NCBI GenBank assembly: GCA_014281115.1
Contig: JACONQ010000016.1
Location: 1,674,001-1,738,000 of the forward strand
Source of the DNA: Laburnicola sp. R22_1
Lineage: Eukaryota > Ascomycota > Dothideomycetes > Pleosporales > Didymosphaeriaceae
Length of the DNA stretch: 64,000 nt
Direction of reading: 5' to 3'
Within the stretch, counting starts at the first letter, position 1. Each line of letters opens with the position of its first letter. The position numbers and the translations under genes were made by a program. Below are positions 1 to 10,944 of the stretch, in pieces. A model generated the notes under the pieces. The model had not been told where the DNA came from and searched no databases. It saw nothing but the letters and a program-made list of their open reading frames with translations.

Positions 1-1439
1 TGGGTAACCCCCTCTGCTGCTGATGGGCATTTCCACGTACTTTGTAAACACTTGTAACTGCGAACTGTCTCCTGAAAGTCTTTGTTTACAAAGGATGACC
101 CTGGGTACCATACACCTTCACCTCCCCATCCTCTATAAGGTATATTACAGGTTTCATCGCTATCTATGTTAACTTAAAACGGAATAATAAAGAGCCAATT
201 ACCTGTAGAACCGGCAACATACGCCAAGACCAATTGCAATAGATGAAGTATTTCTCATCATATCAGTAGCCCAACAAATATCTGGAGAGGGACCTGTTCC
301 TAAGTGTGTGCAATGTCTCCATCGGTCCTTATTACAGAACCATAGCTATCACCTATAAGTATACATTTAGGATCTAAACGGTCTTACATACCTTTGGTAA
401 ATTATCTGTTATATTTTGCGCATATATTTGGCCTATAAAAAGGCTAATAGCGTAAGCCGTGGTTAGCATCATCGTGGAGAAATACATGGTATAGTTAGTG
501 TCGGCATGAGATCTTTATATATCCTAGCAATGATTTTAAATGAGGGCCAATAAAAAGGATAGTAGAATAAATTTCCTGCCTGGGGTGGTTATGGTCACGT
601 GATAGCTTTTGGACCTCGGGAACCTTAAACACCTTAGAAGCTTTACACTCCCGATGTCAGATGCGGCAAGAACTTTTTTGAATTAAATTTGGATTTTCTA
701 TAATGTTAAGGGTTAGGTTTTTTCCGTTTGCAGCCCGAAGGATAAGCCGGTAGCTGTGCCACATAGTGATGGGGACATTCGGTTTGCGTTTTGTGGCGGC
801 GCGTAAGCAACGTAGTCATAATAACCAGCGGCACAGGTGCTAAAATTATGCCAATACAGCTTGCGGCTTTATAAAACGATCTGATGTCACACAGCGCCCA
901 GCAGGATACCAACTTTAAACCCAACCGACAATGCCGACTTATTATATTACCCGAATATGGTCTATGCTATGCGCAGCCATGAAACAGCGCAAGCGAAGGA
1001 GAGCACAAAAATTGGTTATCTTGACATCAAACGATATTCATTGGACGGAATACTCATCGCCAACCGTTTCATCATGGGAAGAAGGCAAACTTTGGGCTTA
1101 TAATTAATATCTCAAGCGAGTACTCCTTTTTATATCGTGTGTGCGTCTGCTAACAGCTCAGAAAACCATGGTGGCTCGCGTAAAACTCATCTAGTTGCCC
1201 TGCAACATTCGACTGTCTTTGCAAAGCGCACGCGCCGGTATTTCGTGAGGGCTTGGCGACATCCATTTTATATAGTCACCCTGCAGTAAATAATAGATGC
1301 TATATTTTCTTGGGGCTTTCAGTGCAGAAAGTAGAAGCACGGTTATAATATAAAGACTGCTAGGCATCCTTTCACTGCAGTTCATCCTTTAGCATTTCCC
1401 ATTATTGATTTAAAGCCGTTCCAACAGCGATCTTACATT
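1..1439. other. Intergenic region, no supported gene
   Basis: Moderately AT-rich sequence without a convincing coding region, RNA gene or repeat. Only short open frames occur, on the minus strand around 706-924 and 1191-1385, with no recognisable motif and no splice signals extending them. The last 200 bases upstream of the gene at 1440 presumably hold its promoter, but I see no clear TATA box. Confidence 0.5.
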
Positions 1440-2510
1440 ATGAGTTCTGTAGCAACTTCGCGTCGGAGACTCTTGAATATGCTTCGGGACGAGACTAGTG
1501 GCGCTCATGCTGCCGTCCCTTTGGAAGGAATAGAAGAAGGAACCGATATAATGCCACTGTTCCGTCTGATGGAGCTATTGTCGAATCTGGGCTGGCGAAA
1601 AACACCTGACCGGAAAAGATTTATAAAAAACGCTCAAATTTCGGCTAAGGAGTTAGAATTGCTGAGCAAATACCAGTGGCCGGTAGTGAATTTCGGTCAG
1701 TTGGAGGATTCTGAATCTTGCGTTCACTGCAATATGAGCGAGAAGCTTCAGCGTTATGATATTGGCGCATTGGTATACAAAGCTCCCTGCAAGCGACACA
1801 CATTATGCGAAGGCCATAGACAGAGCACTGTTTGCGAACTTTGCACAGCGAGATCGTTCGAAGGGGAAGGTAGCTCTAAAACTGATAACGAGGCCTCCAA
1901 AGAAAAGGATGATGGCTCTGATGGCTCTGATGGCTCTTATCGCTCTGATGGCTCTGATGGCTCTGATGGCTCTGATGGCTCTGATGCCGCTGATGCCGCT
2001 GATGCCTCTGGTGACGAGGATGCCCCTGGTGATGAGGATGCCCCTGGTGAGCAAGGTGCACAGCAGGGTCAGGAAGCACATGATTCCTCAAAGGGGTCTA
2101 ATGATGATAAGGCCCACAATAAGGGAGAAACTGACGTCGATGAACTCTCCGCGCAACTTGGGCGTTTTAACATGGATGACCCCTCAAATGGGTCTGATAA
2201 AGATGATAAGGAACACATACGACGTAAATTGCAGCAAGACCGAGATGAGGTATACACTCCAACGTTTTTTAACTTAGCCGAAGTTCCTCTCGACGAGATT
2301 GAATTTATTGATAATGCAGAGCCAAAAGAAGAAAGTATTCAATATGTAGAAGTTTGGGTGAAAGGTAAGAAGGTAAAAGTGGAATTTTTACCATACCAAA
2401 AGTTTTTGGCTATAAAGAAGAATGAAGAGTATGCGGATAGCATAAATAGTGATGTAATAGTTGGGGAGCAGCAGAATATGTCTAATTCAAAAGTTGGGCA
2501 AGCGAAATAG
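1440..2510 (+). CDS. Acidic Ser/Asp-repeat protein with Cys/His cluster, function unknown
   Basis: Single open frame of 356 aa from an ATG at 1440. I do not recognise the family. The N-terminal third contains a Cys/His cluster that looks like a zinc-binding site: C94-x2-C97, C117-x2-H120-x2-C123-x2-H126 and C132-x2-C135, the spacing of a compact treble-clef or RING-like fold (inference). It is followed by a low-complexity acidic linker (about residues 145-225) made of GSDGSD, AADAAD and GDEDAP repeats, encoded by 9-bp and 18-bp tandem repeats. The C-terminal third is charged and ends about residue 356 without a known motif. There is no signal peptide or membrane segment, so a cytoplasmic or nuclear location is likely. 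A shared architecture with helitron- or transposon-borne zinc proteins cannot be excluded. The reading frame is intact and in-frame repeat changes suggest it is a true gene, but expression evidence is lacking. Confidence 0.55.
   Translation: MSSVATSRRRLLNMLRDETSGAHAAVPLEGIEEGTDIMPLFRLMELLSNLGWRKTPDRKRFIKNAQISAKELELLSKYQWPVVNFGQLEDSESCVHCNMSEKLQRYDIGALVYKAPCKRHTLCEGHRQSTVCELCTARSFEGEGSSKTDNEASKEKDDGSDGSDGSYRSDGSDGSDGSDGSDAADAADASGDEDAPGDEDAPGEQGAQQGQEAHDSSKGSNDDKAHNKGETDVDELSAQLGRFNMDDPSNGSDKDDKEHIRRKLQQDRDEVYTPTFFNLAEVPLDEIEFIDNAEPKEESIQYVEVWVKGKKVKVEFLPYQKFLAIKKNEEYADSINSDVIVGEQQNMSNSKVGQAK
1909..2052 (+). repeat. In-frame minisatellite (9-bp and 18-bp units)
   Basis: Tandem copies of the 9-mer GATGGCTCT (with one variant unit), then GATGCCGCT units, then 18-bp units encoding GDEDAP. 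All unit lengths are multiples of three, so length changes keep the reading frame of the host gene. Confidence 0.85.
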
Positions 2511-3460
2511 AGAGGGGCACACGGCTCTATAGATAAATTCGTAAGTAACGTCTGTCCCGGGGTCGCGAGACGCACGGTGTAGCGAGACACACTACAGGTA
2601 CTTTAAGATCAAACAACTCTTACATTCTCAGCGCGTTGAAATTTCCTAAAGTCTCTTAAGTTAATAATAAATTTTTAAGCCTACTCTAGACTGCTCTCGC
2701 CCTTGCGCATACAAAAATTACAGTGGCGTTGATGCCTTCGCGCCTGATTAAGTAGGAGCCTTCTCTGGGGCGTGTATATAGGCCTACACCATGCAGCAAC
2801 CCCTATAGGCCTCTGAAGCCAATAGCTTGATTCCGCTCATGCTTCTCAGTCCACCAGCGATAGTAAGAAGTCATCCCCGTCCTTGTGGCGATTGTGGCGC
2901 GCATGTTCATGCTTGATTGCCACCTGGTCGGTACATCAGATCACTAATCCGGCTGGTGCGACGCCGACCCCGCACACCTCATACCCATTAGCGTGTAAGT
3001 TTTCCCCCTTAGTAAGCGTTTTCTCCTGGCTGGCATGTGGCTGTTCAGGTTTATGGCTGTGCTGACAAGAATATGACGGTCCAACCCATGCCAGCAATAA
3101 TTAACACCGACTCATCTCGGACTGGCATCCATACTCATACAGTAGTGTGTAGGTTCGGCTTCCAGCTTTCGCACGCTACTCGCCTTTATCTCGGCAAGTG
3201 CCTTGCAGCGTAGGACGGCACTTTACCTATTTTAAGCTAGTTCCGGGGCAACGAAACCTCGAGAGCGCAGATGCATCTACAGCGGATCGGGATAACTATC
3301 TACCGGCGCTAGGAGCTCATGAAGCGAGGCTCAGTGATGTTACCCTAAATTTTCTCTCCAAACAGCAACCTTACCGAACTGTTCCTCGTTTCTAACCACA
3401 CTTCCTTGGCTCTTCCAGCCTAACTCGTCCGCTTCTTCTTCACTCGCCAGCATAAAGCTC
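2511..3460. other. Intergenic, with a diverged repeat at about 2885-2950
   Basis: No coding region supported. A segment starting GTGGCGCGCA near 2887 resembles a segment near 5607 over about 60 bases (shared blocks GTGGCGCGCA, GATTGCCACC and GGTAC), so the two are probably old copies of one repeat. The rest shows nothing recognisable. Confidence 0.4.
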
Positions 3461-3969
3461 ATGGAACGCGACGGAAAAGAATCTCGTATCATCATCCGAG
3501 CTCGCATAACAGATATACCAGGGAGTCGTGTCGCCGCCCGATTACCCTTGGGGAGATATTCTGCACAGAGATCCTTGGGAGGTCCTTCAATACAAAAGTA
3601 TCAGCGTCAAAATTTGATGCTGTTCATATTCCGCATGGATTTGACTCCGATAAACCACTCAAGCGGTGGTTTATCTACGATCTCAACGTTGCATGCAACC
3701 TAGAAGAGAAGGAACTACTAGCAAGAATTCCACACCATGTCTACCAAGCTAGCTTGGTAGATAATCAATGGTAGGATAGCTCATTGAGTTGATTAATAGG
3801 TATGCTTACTGTATTTAGGATATTTGTTGAGCGCGATACTTGGCTTTCTAACGCGAAGAGTTACTGCGCAATGTTCTGCTGGGGGGGTCGAGAAGAACAA
3901 AAGATTGCAGAAGCACTAAGGAAGAAAGAAACAGGTTTCATTGCAAGCGCATCAACTATCAATTCGTGA
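3461..3969 (+). pseudogene. Decayed spliced gene, unknown function
   Basis: The 3' part reads as a coherent protein over two exons. Exon one runs in one frame to 3770; an intron with GTAGGA donor, a CTTACTG branch-like site and TTTAG acceptor occupies 3771-3818; exon two continues to a TGA at 3967-3969. Splicing joins a TGG codon in phase 2 and gives a tail with residues such as RWFIYDLNVA, IFVERDTW and YCAMFCWGGREEQK. Upstream of about 3610 the apparent frame changes twice: a run of four A at 3610-3613 and a second position near 3535, each correctable only by a one-base change, and the ATG at 3461 lies in yet another frame. This suggests a gene damaged by small indels, or one with unrecognised introns. 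I do not recognise the family. Confidence 0.35.
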
Positions 3970-4668
3970 CTCTTAAGTTTGTGCAATTGTTCCTAAGGTG
4001 TCTCTGGTGGAGTCTCTCCTCTGCATGCTGGGCAGTCCCTATTTGGCTCATCCTCTTGCACCACATGCGCAACCTGACGTTGGGGAGGAGGGCACGTAGT
4101 ATTAGCGTTTATAGCTTGTTGGCATCTCGCAATATGTTTGAAAGCAAGACCGTTAGGATTATTGATTGGGTCTGTGTGACTCGGCGCGCATCGAAAAATC
4201 GCATTGACATCGTTGCACATCTTGATAGCGAATTAGATATAACCTAATGAAGAAAGCTGGGTGTTATACCTTTCAGAATCGATATATATCCGTTCGCAAC
4301 AAGTTTAGAAGGAGACTAGAGATGTCAGTCTTGCGACAGGACGAAAAAGTGTCACTCTGCTTCACCCACCTGCTCATCTACACTGCTGGAGAAGTTGGAG
4401 ACAGAGTAGACGGACGGCCTCTTGGAAGAAAGAAGGAATTGTTGGGAGTGAGGGGTCCAGGCTCCGCAATGCATTGGGATGCCGATGCGGGGTACAACCG
4501 CGCCAAGACGAGTATATGCCTCAGGGTTGCGGCACCCCTAACCAATCGCCTTATCGCGTGCATCCAGCTGGGCTAGGGCGTGTAAGATCCAAAGTTAGTA
4601 TAGCGTATGTTAAAGCGCTGGCGGGAAGTAAATTAAGCAGCGCGAAAGCCGGAAGCCGAACCTGCACA
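3970..4668. other. Intergenic, nothing recognised
   Basis: Only short overlapping open frames on both strands, none with family motifs. No RNA gene or repeat seen. Confidence 0.4.
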
Positions 4669-5316
4669 CTACTGTAGCATGAACATTTGACTTTCAGAGA
4701 ACTGATACATTTTCGCTAATGGGGCCCTCCATGACACTTCTATATCTATCGCTATCTTGTCGCTCGTTCGCGCCACTTTCCCCTTTGGCACAGATGAGCC
4801 AGCCTCGACATCTGCCTCTGCTTCCAGCGCAGTACTCTTGCGTTTTCGACCGCGTTTCCCTTTGACCTTCGGTATCGACGGACCAGCCTCGACCTCCAGA
4901 GCAGTTGCCTCGATCCCTGGTGCAGTTGCCGCCGCCTCCGATGCCTCGACCTCCGGTTCAGTACCCTTGCGCTTCCGACCACGTTTCCCTTTGTTAGCCG
5001 CTTTGGCGGCATCCTTTTCAGCACGCTTCGCCCGTGCTGCCTCAAGGTCCTCATAGCTAATCACCTTCCCGGTCCCCTTCAACAATATGTCTGACTTAGT
5101 TGATCGTCGAGTCTTGGCTTCGTTGTTAATGGCCATCAAGAGATGGATGTGATTCTCAGCGCTGACAACGTACCGTACTACGCGTAGTACTACGTCCCGT
5201 AGTACGTCCCGTACGCCGTACGTACGTAGCTGCCTCCTGGGCCGTAGCGTAGCCGTAACGTCCGTCACTGCAGGTCGAGAAACACCCCGCGCCGAGAAAT
5301 ATGTGGGGTACTTCAA
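4669..5316 (-). pseudogene. C-terminal tail of a pogo/Fot1-type DDE transposase
   Basis: The minus strand encodes about 215 aa without an ATG at its 5' end (the first codon is TTG). From about residue 60 on it shows the signature of the C-terminal tail of fungal pogo/Tigger (Tc1-mariner superfamily) transposases: a basic segment with NNEAKTRRSTKSDIL, then GKVISYEDLEAARAKRAEKD, then Lys/Arg-rich blocks GKRGRKRK repeated twice and separated by acidic, Ala/Glu-rich spacers. The DNA-binding helix-turn-helix, CENP-B-type domain and DDE core, which should precede this, are absent. The first 55 codons do not look transposase-like and include a palindromic ACGT-rich stretch. I conclude this is a truncated remnant of an element whose 5' part was lost or replaced. 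The tail frame itself is free of stops, unlike the RIP-damaged copies further right, so truncation probably came first. Confidence 0.7.
5170..5232. repeat. Palindromic GTAC/ACGT-rich short repeat
   Basis: Dense repetition of GTAGTACGTCCC and GTACTACG words, including the palindromic core CGTAGTACTACG-like and ACGTACGTACG. It lies at the broken 5' border of the transposase tail. Confidence 0.6.
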
Positions 5317-5973
5317 CTTTAAGCAACTTAAAATCTGTGTATTTATTTAAATTCGCGATAAGTCTTTTATAGGTTATATACTGTAGCTATTCCTTAACAT
5401 CTATAACCTCTTCTATCTAAAAATTACGTCACGCATCGTCGCCTCCCTGCCGATTCATACAGAGCCTTCTTTTCTAGCGAAACAGAGTTCCTTCCGTACA
5501 GCACCACCATTAAGCTTTTGCTACCCTATGATGCAAATAAACAGTGCTATCTAAGCCGTAAAATGTTACTAAAATTCTAGAAAGTCACTATCAGCCTTAT
5601 GTCTGCTGTGGCGCGCAATTCCATGCAAGATTGCCACCCCTGTTGGTACTTCGGATCTAAGCGATTTCCAGTTTCGGCTAGTATAGGACAGTTCTGTATG
5701 TCTTACATTAATATTACGATGTAATTTACATGTACTGTAACAAGCAAAGCTTGTGGCTGTCCGGGCGGTCGGCCACGCCTCTCAACTTTGAGCCCAACGT
5801 TGACGCTGCAGCCTTCAGCCGCTGCAGCCTTCTCAGCCTTCTCAGCCCCGCCGCGCTCAAGATGAACGGCAACATCGTTGGCACCCACGGAACGGTCTCG
5901 CCGCCTTGCGAATCTATGCCGGAGCTTCTACAGAACCACCACGTCCGCTGCACCTCCGACCGCGCGCCGCATT
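5317..5973. other. Intergenic, upstream of the NLR gene
   Basis: AT-rich 5320-5600, then a diverged repeat at about 5605-5660 (related to 2885-2950), then the GC-rich presumed promoter and 5' leader of the NLR gene. An in-frame upstream ATG exists at 5878, but the family start fits 5974 better. Confidence 0.4.
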
Positions 5974-8900
5974 ATGGATGGCCTTTCGGGAGCCGCAAGC
6001 GTGATAGCCGTCGTCGACATGTCCGCCAAGGTCGCATCGCTCTGCTTCCAGTACTCGGTCGAGGTCAAGCACGCAAAGGGCGATATCGAACGCCTCCATC
6101 GAAAGGTTAACGAAATCAAGAATGTCCTCGAAAAGCTTCAACAGCTTCTCAGGCAGGACGAGTCGCGGCTCTCTACTACACGCACATTGCTAGACCCGCT
6201 CCAAAGATGTTCCCAGGAGCTGAAAGACCTTGAGGATAAACTCAAGGCCAAACTCGAGCCTGGCCTCGGCCGTAAGGCAATGCAGCGATTCGGTATGCGG
6301 GCCTTGAAATGGCCATTGACGAGCAAGGAGGTAGAGAAGGCGGTTCAAAATCTTGAGAAATATGGGAACACTTTCGGCAATGCGCTTCAAGTTGATCAGA
6401 CGTAAGTAGTGTGTGCTTTCTAGTGCAAGCAAATACTAACAAGAGACATGCAGGGCCCTTATTCTGCGCGTTGACCAGAAGACTGACACGCTTTTATTAC
6501 CTACCGCCGAAGGCGCTTCCTTCGACTCTCACATGGAAGAACATAATTCGACATGCCTTCCGAACACCCGCACCGAGTTACTGCGTTACATACAAGGATG
6601 GGCAAATGATAAAAACAGCAAACCTATATTCTGGCTGAATGGTGCAGCAGGAACGGGAAAGTCTACCATCGCTCGTACGGTTGCCCGAACCGTCGCCGAC
6701 CAACATCAACTAGGAGCTAGCTTCTTCTTTAAGAAAGGCGAGGGGGAACGCGGGAACGCCACTCGATTCTTCACCACCATTGCTACACAGCTGGCTCGTC
6801 GTGTATCGGGTTTAGGACCTGGAATCAAGACGGCGATTGAAGCTGATCCAGCCATATCCGAGAAGACTCTGAAGGATCAATTCGAGAAGCTGATCCTCCA
6901 TCCGCTCTTAGACATGGCACATCCACCAGCCTTGGTACTACTCGTCGTGATAGACGCGTTGGATGAATGCGAGCCAGACAATGACATACGACTGGTCCTC
7001 CAGCTCCTTTCTCGAACGAGGGATCTTAAGTCGGTATCGTTGCGAGTTTTCGTAACAAGCCGACCAGAACTGCACATCCGCCTGGGATTTAAACAATTGC
7101 CTGACGGCACATTCGAAGACCTCATCCTGCACGAAGTCGCAAAACAAACGATTCAACACGACATCCGCGTGTATTTCGAGCATGAACTGGCACGAGTACG
7201 GGAAGAACGATCGTTGTCCTCAGGCTGGCCGAGAAGGGATCAAGTCGAGGCGCTAGTCGAACAAGCAGTCCCACTGTTCATCTTCGCTGCTACCGCGTGT
7301 CGATACATTGGCGATCGACGCGATAATCCCAAAAAGCGTCTGGAGATCATCTTGGAGTATCGGAAGGCGAAAGTCTCGACACTCGACGCGACGTATCTCC
7401 CTATCCTCAATCAGCTATTCGACGAAGAGGACGAAGAAGACAAAGAGAGATGGGCATGCGAGTTTCGGGATATTGTAGGGAGTATAGTGGTTCTAGAGAC
7501 TCCACTTTCCACCGCATCGCTTGCTCGCCTCCTTCATATATCCAAGGATGACGTCATTTGCCGACTGGATTCCCTACACTCTGTTCTAAGCATACCAGAC
7601 CGCGATGATATGCCTGTGCGGCTCCTACACCTGTCGTTCCGCGAATTCCTCGTCGATGCGTCGAAGAAGAAGAGCCCGTTCTGGGTGGATGAGAGAGCGA
7701 GACACGAGAGGTTAGCGTCTTATTGCCTTCAACTCATGTCCGGCCCTAATGGCCTACGACAGAACATGTGCGACTTACGGCCTGGGACTTTGAGAAGCGA
7801 GGTCAATGAAAGAAGGATTACAAGCCATCTGTCGCCCGAATTGCAGTACGCTTGCCGTTACTGGGTGTATCATCTCAAACAGAGCCAGCGCTACGTTGGC
7901 GACAAGGCTACTGCAGATACGTTCCTCCAGAAACACTTCCTTCACTGGCTCGAAGCGATGAGTCTAATTGGAGAGACGAACAAATGTGTTTCCTTGCTAG
8001 AAACACTTTCTACGCTAGTTAAGGTAAGGCTTCTACTTTTTTCTAACAGTATTACACTAACATGCAATACAGGCATCAAACAGTGCTCTTTCTGCATTTC
8101 TCCAAGACGCTCGACGATTTACTCTTCGGTTCCGACATATACTCCAAGATGCTCCTCTACAAATATATTCCTCGGCTCTTGTATTTGCCCCAGAAGCAAG
8201 TATAGTACGGAAAGCTTTTGTAAACGAAATGCTAGGGTGGATTAAGTCATTGTCAAAAAGGGAAGACAACTGGGATGCTTGCCGCAGCGTGCTCGAGGGC
8301 CATACCAGCTCCGTCATCGCCGTCGCCTTCTCGCCAGACGGCCAGCTGGTCGCGTCCGCCTCAGGCGACAACACGGTGCGGGTGTGGGAGGCAGCAACGG
8401 GGTCGTGCCGCAGCGTGCTCGAGGGCCATACCAGCTACGTCAACGCCGTCGCCTTCTCGCCAGACGGCCAGCTGGTCGCGTCCGCCTCAGGCGACAACAC
8501 GGTGCGGGTGTGGGAGGCAGCAACGGGGTCGTGCCGCAGCGTGCTCGAGGGCCATACCATGTGGGTCAACGCCGTCGCCTTCTCGCCAGACGGCCAGCTG
8601 GTCGCGTCCGCCTCTCGCGACACCACGGTGCGGGTGTGGGAGGCAGCGACGGGGTCGTGCCGCAGCGTGCTCGAGGGCCATACCAGCTCCGTCAACGCCG
8701 TCACCTTCTCGCCAGACGGCCAGCTGGTCGCGTCCGCCTCAGGCGACAACACGGTGCGGGTGTGGGAGGCAGCAACGGGGTCGTGCCGCAGCGTGCTCGA
8801 GGGCCATACCATGTGGGTCAACGCCGTCACCTTCTCGCCAGACGGCCAGCTGGTCGCGTCCGCCTCAGGCGACACCACGGTGCGGGTGTGGGAGGCAGCG

Positions 8901-10220
8901 ACGGGGTCGTGCCGCAGCGTGCTCGAGGGCCATACCGACTACGTCAGGGCCGTCGCCTTCTCGCCAGACGGCCAGCTGGTCGCGTCCGCCTCTCGCGACA
9001 ACACGGTGCGGGTGTGGGAGGCAGCGACGGGGTCGTGCCGCAGCGTGCTCGAGGGCCATACCAGCTCCGTCAGGGACGTCACCTTCTCGCCAGACGGCCA
9101 GCTGGTCGCGTCCGCCTCAGGCGACACCACGGTGCGGGTGTGGGAGGCAGCGACGGGGTCGTGCCGCAGCGTGCTCGAGGGCCATACCGACTACGTCAAC
9201 GCCGTCACCTTCTCGCCAGACGGCCAGCTGGTCGCGTCCGCCTCAGGCGACACCACGGTGCGGGTGTGGGAGGCAGCAACGGGGTCGTGCCGCAGCGTGC
9301 TCGAGGGCCATACCGACTACGTCAACGCCGTCACCTTCTCGCCAGACGGCCAGCTGGTCGCGTCCGCCTCAGACGACACCACGGTGCGGGTGTGGGAGGC
9401 AGCAACGGGGTCGTGCCGCAGCGTGCTCGAGGGCCATACCGACTCCGTCAGGGACGTCACCTTCTCGCCAGACGGCCAGCTGGTCGCGTCCGCCTCAGGC
9501 GACACCACGGTGCGGGTGTGGGAGGCAGCGACGGGGTCGTGCCGCAGCGTGCTCGAGGGCCATACCGACTACGTCAGGGCCGTCGCCTTCTCGCCAGACG
9601 GCCAGCTGGTCGCGTCCGCCTCTCGCGACAACACGGTGCGGGTGTGGGAGGCAGCGACGGGGTCGTGCCGCAGCGTGCTCGAGGGCCATACCGACTACGT
9701 CAGGGCCGTCGCCTTCTCGCCAGACGGCCAGCTGGTCGCGTCCGCCTCTCGCGACACCACGGTGCGGGTGTGGGAGGCAGCAACGGGGTCGTGCCGCAGC
9801 GTGCTCGAGGGCCATACCGACTACGTCAGGGCCGTCGCCTTCTCGCCAGACGGCCAGCTGGTCGCGTCCGCCTCTCGCGACAACACGGTGCGGGTGTGGG
9901 AGGCAGCAACGGGGTCGTGCCGCAGCGTGCTCGAGGGCCATACCATGTGGGTCAGGGACGTCGCCTTCTCACCAGACGGCCAATATATCCGAACAAATCG
10001 CGGTGATATTCCTTTACACACCCCTACTACGCCATCGCCCTTATTCCAAAGTGCGCAGTCGTCTCATGTCTTTGTGCAAGGCCAGTGGATTTTTTTAAAC
10101 CAACAGCGGTTGTTATGGCTTCCTTCTGAATATCGACCGACTTGCGCTACAGTTAACAAAAACTCAATCTTTTTAGGGCATTCTTCAGGTCGTACTACGT
10201 TCCTTAAATTTCGTACATAA
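5974..10220 (+). CDS. NACHT-WD40 STAND protein (fungal NLR, HNWD-like architecture)
   Basis: Three exons (5974-6401, 6454-8023, 8073-10220) give 1381 aa. Intron 1 (GTAAGT..TACTAAC..CAG) and intron 2 (GTAAGG..ACTAAC..CAG) restore one frame. Residues 1-142 match the helical N-terminal domain of fungal STAND proteins (start MDGLSGAASVIAVVD, chosen over the ATG at 5878). The NACHT NTPase follows: Walker A GAAGTGKST at 206-214, Walker B VVIDALDE at about 307-315, and a winged-helix-like region to about 700. From residue 736 come 13 complete 42-residue WD repeats plus a partial one, each with GHT, FSPDGQ and TVRVW motifs and differing almost only at seven positions. A short tail (RLLWLPSEYRPTC, LGHSSGRT) closes the protein. 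By family knowledge such proteins sense ligands through the repeats and oligomerise by the NACHT domain to trigger incompatibility or cell death; the ligand here is unknown. No HET or PFD motif was seen at the N-terminus. Confidence 0.93.
8280..10001 (+). repeat. WD40 coding tandem array, 126-bp unit, 13 complete + 1 partial
   Basis: Units start at TGC of 8280 and recur exactly every 126 bp up to 9918. They are nearly identical at DNA level; changes are confined to codons 10, 11, 13, 14, 16, 29 and 31 of the 42-codon unit plus a silent GCA/GCG change near the unit end. GC-rich, without TpA enrichment, so no sign of RIP. Confidence 0.97.
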
Positions 10221-10944
10221 GCCTTGTTGTCAGATTGAAGGGTGTTCTTGATAAAGTGGGATGATAATTGATTGAACAGAGATGTAATTGTCTGTCTTCG
10301 TGCTAGAGGCAAAGGACTCTGTCTTGTCCTCAGATGGCCTGCCTAGAACCGTCTAGATATCCCTTACTTGATCCCTTGCTTTGTTGTGGAATGCATATTA
10401 TGCAAGGGTGTAAGTTGCAAGTGCAAAGGACCATGTAATCGGACACTTGTACACACTCTTCAAGTTATCTTATTATATATTTCTTTTCTAATCTCTATTT
10501 CATAGAGGGGTCCGGGGAGCAGCAAGTATTTATATTACTAGAGGTACATCTAGAATCTTCTACTGTAACGACATGACCAACATTGCAGAGGGACTAGTCT
10601 TATGAAGGAACAATAGCTACAGATTCATAATGCACTAACTATAGAAAAATATGTTCGCAAAGCAGACATTCCGAAGGTCCGGATCACAAAACTGTCTCGC
10701 GACAGGGTGCGTCTCGCTTCCCAGGGACGGACATTACCTTTCTTTCCTTCTACATAACGCTTTTTTCATATTTTCTGATGCGCTTATGTCTGATGCAGCG
10801 GCTTCCGTGAACTTTAATATTTAAATTCTGGCATGTCCCCGTTGAGTCTGAAACCTCATTTCGTTTTGTCGTGGGGTGTTTTTTAACTAACAGTGAGGGC
10901 GTTCCTAATAAATGATTCTTTTTATTTAATAAAGTTTATTTATT
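10221..10944. other. Intergenic between convergent genes
   Basis: 3' flank of the NLR gene and of the oppositely oriented monooxygenase gene. AT-rich from about 10,900. No coding region or RNA seen. Confidence 0.5.

Noticed and set aside
1756..2277. Methionine/leucine-repeat frame overlapping the first gene
   Set aside because: A shadow of the 9-bp repeat in another frame; no domain content.
8280..10001. CRISPR-like regular repeat array
   Set aside because: The repeats are contiguous coding units of 126 bp without spacers, in a eukaryotic gene.
8275..10098. Long alternative-frame open frames over the WD40 array on both strands
   Set aside because: They are by-products of the GC-rich 126-bp repeat; only one frame gives WD40 motifs and connects through introns to the NACHT domain.
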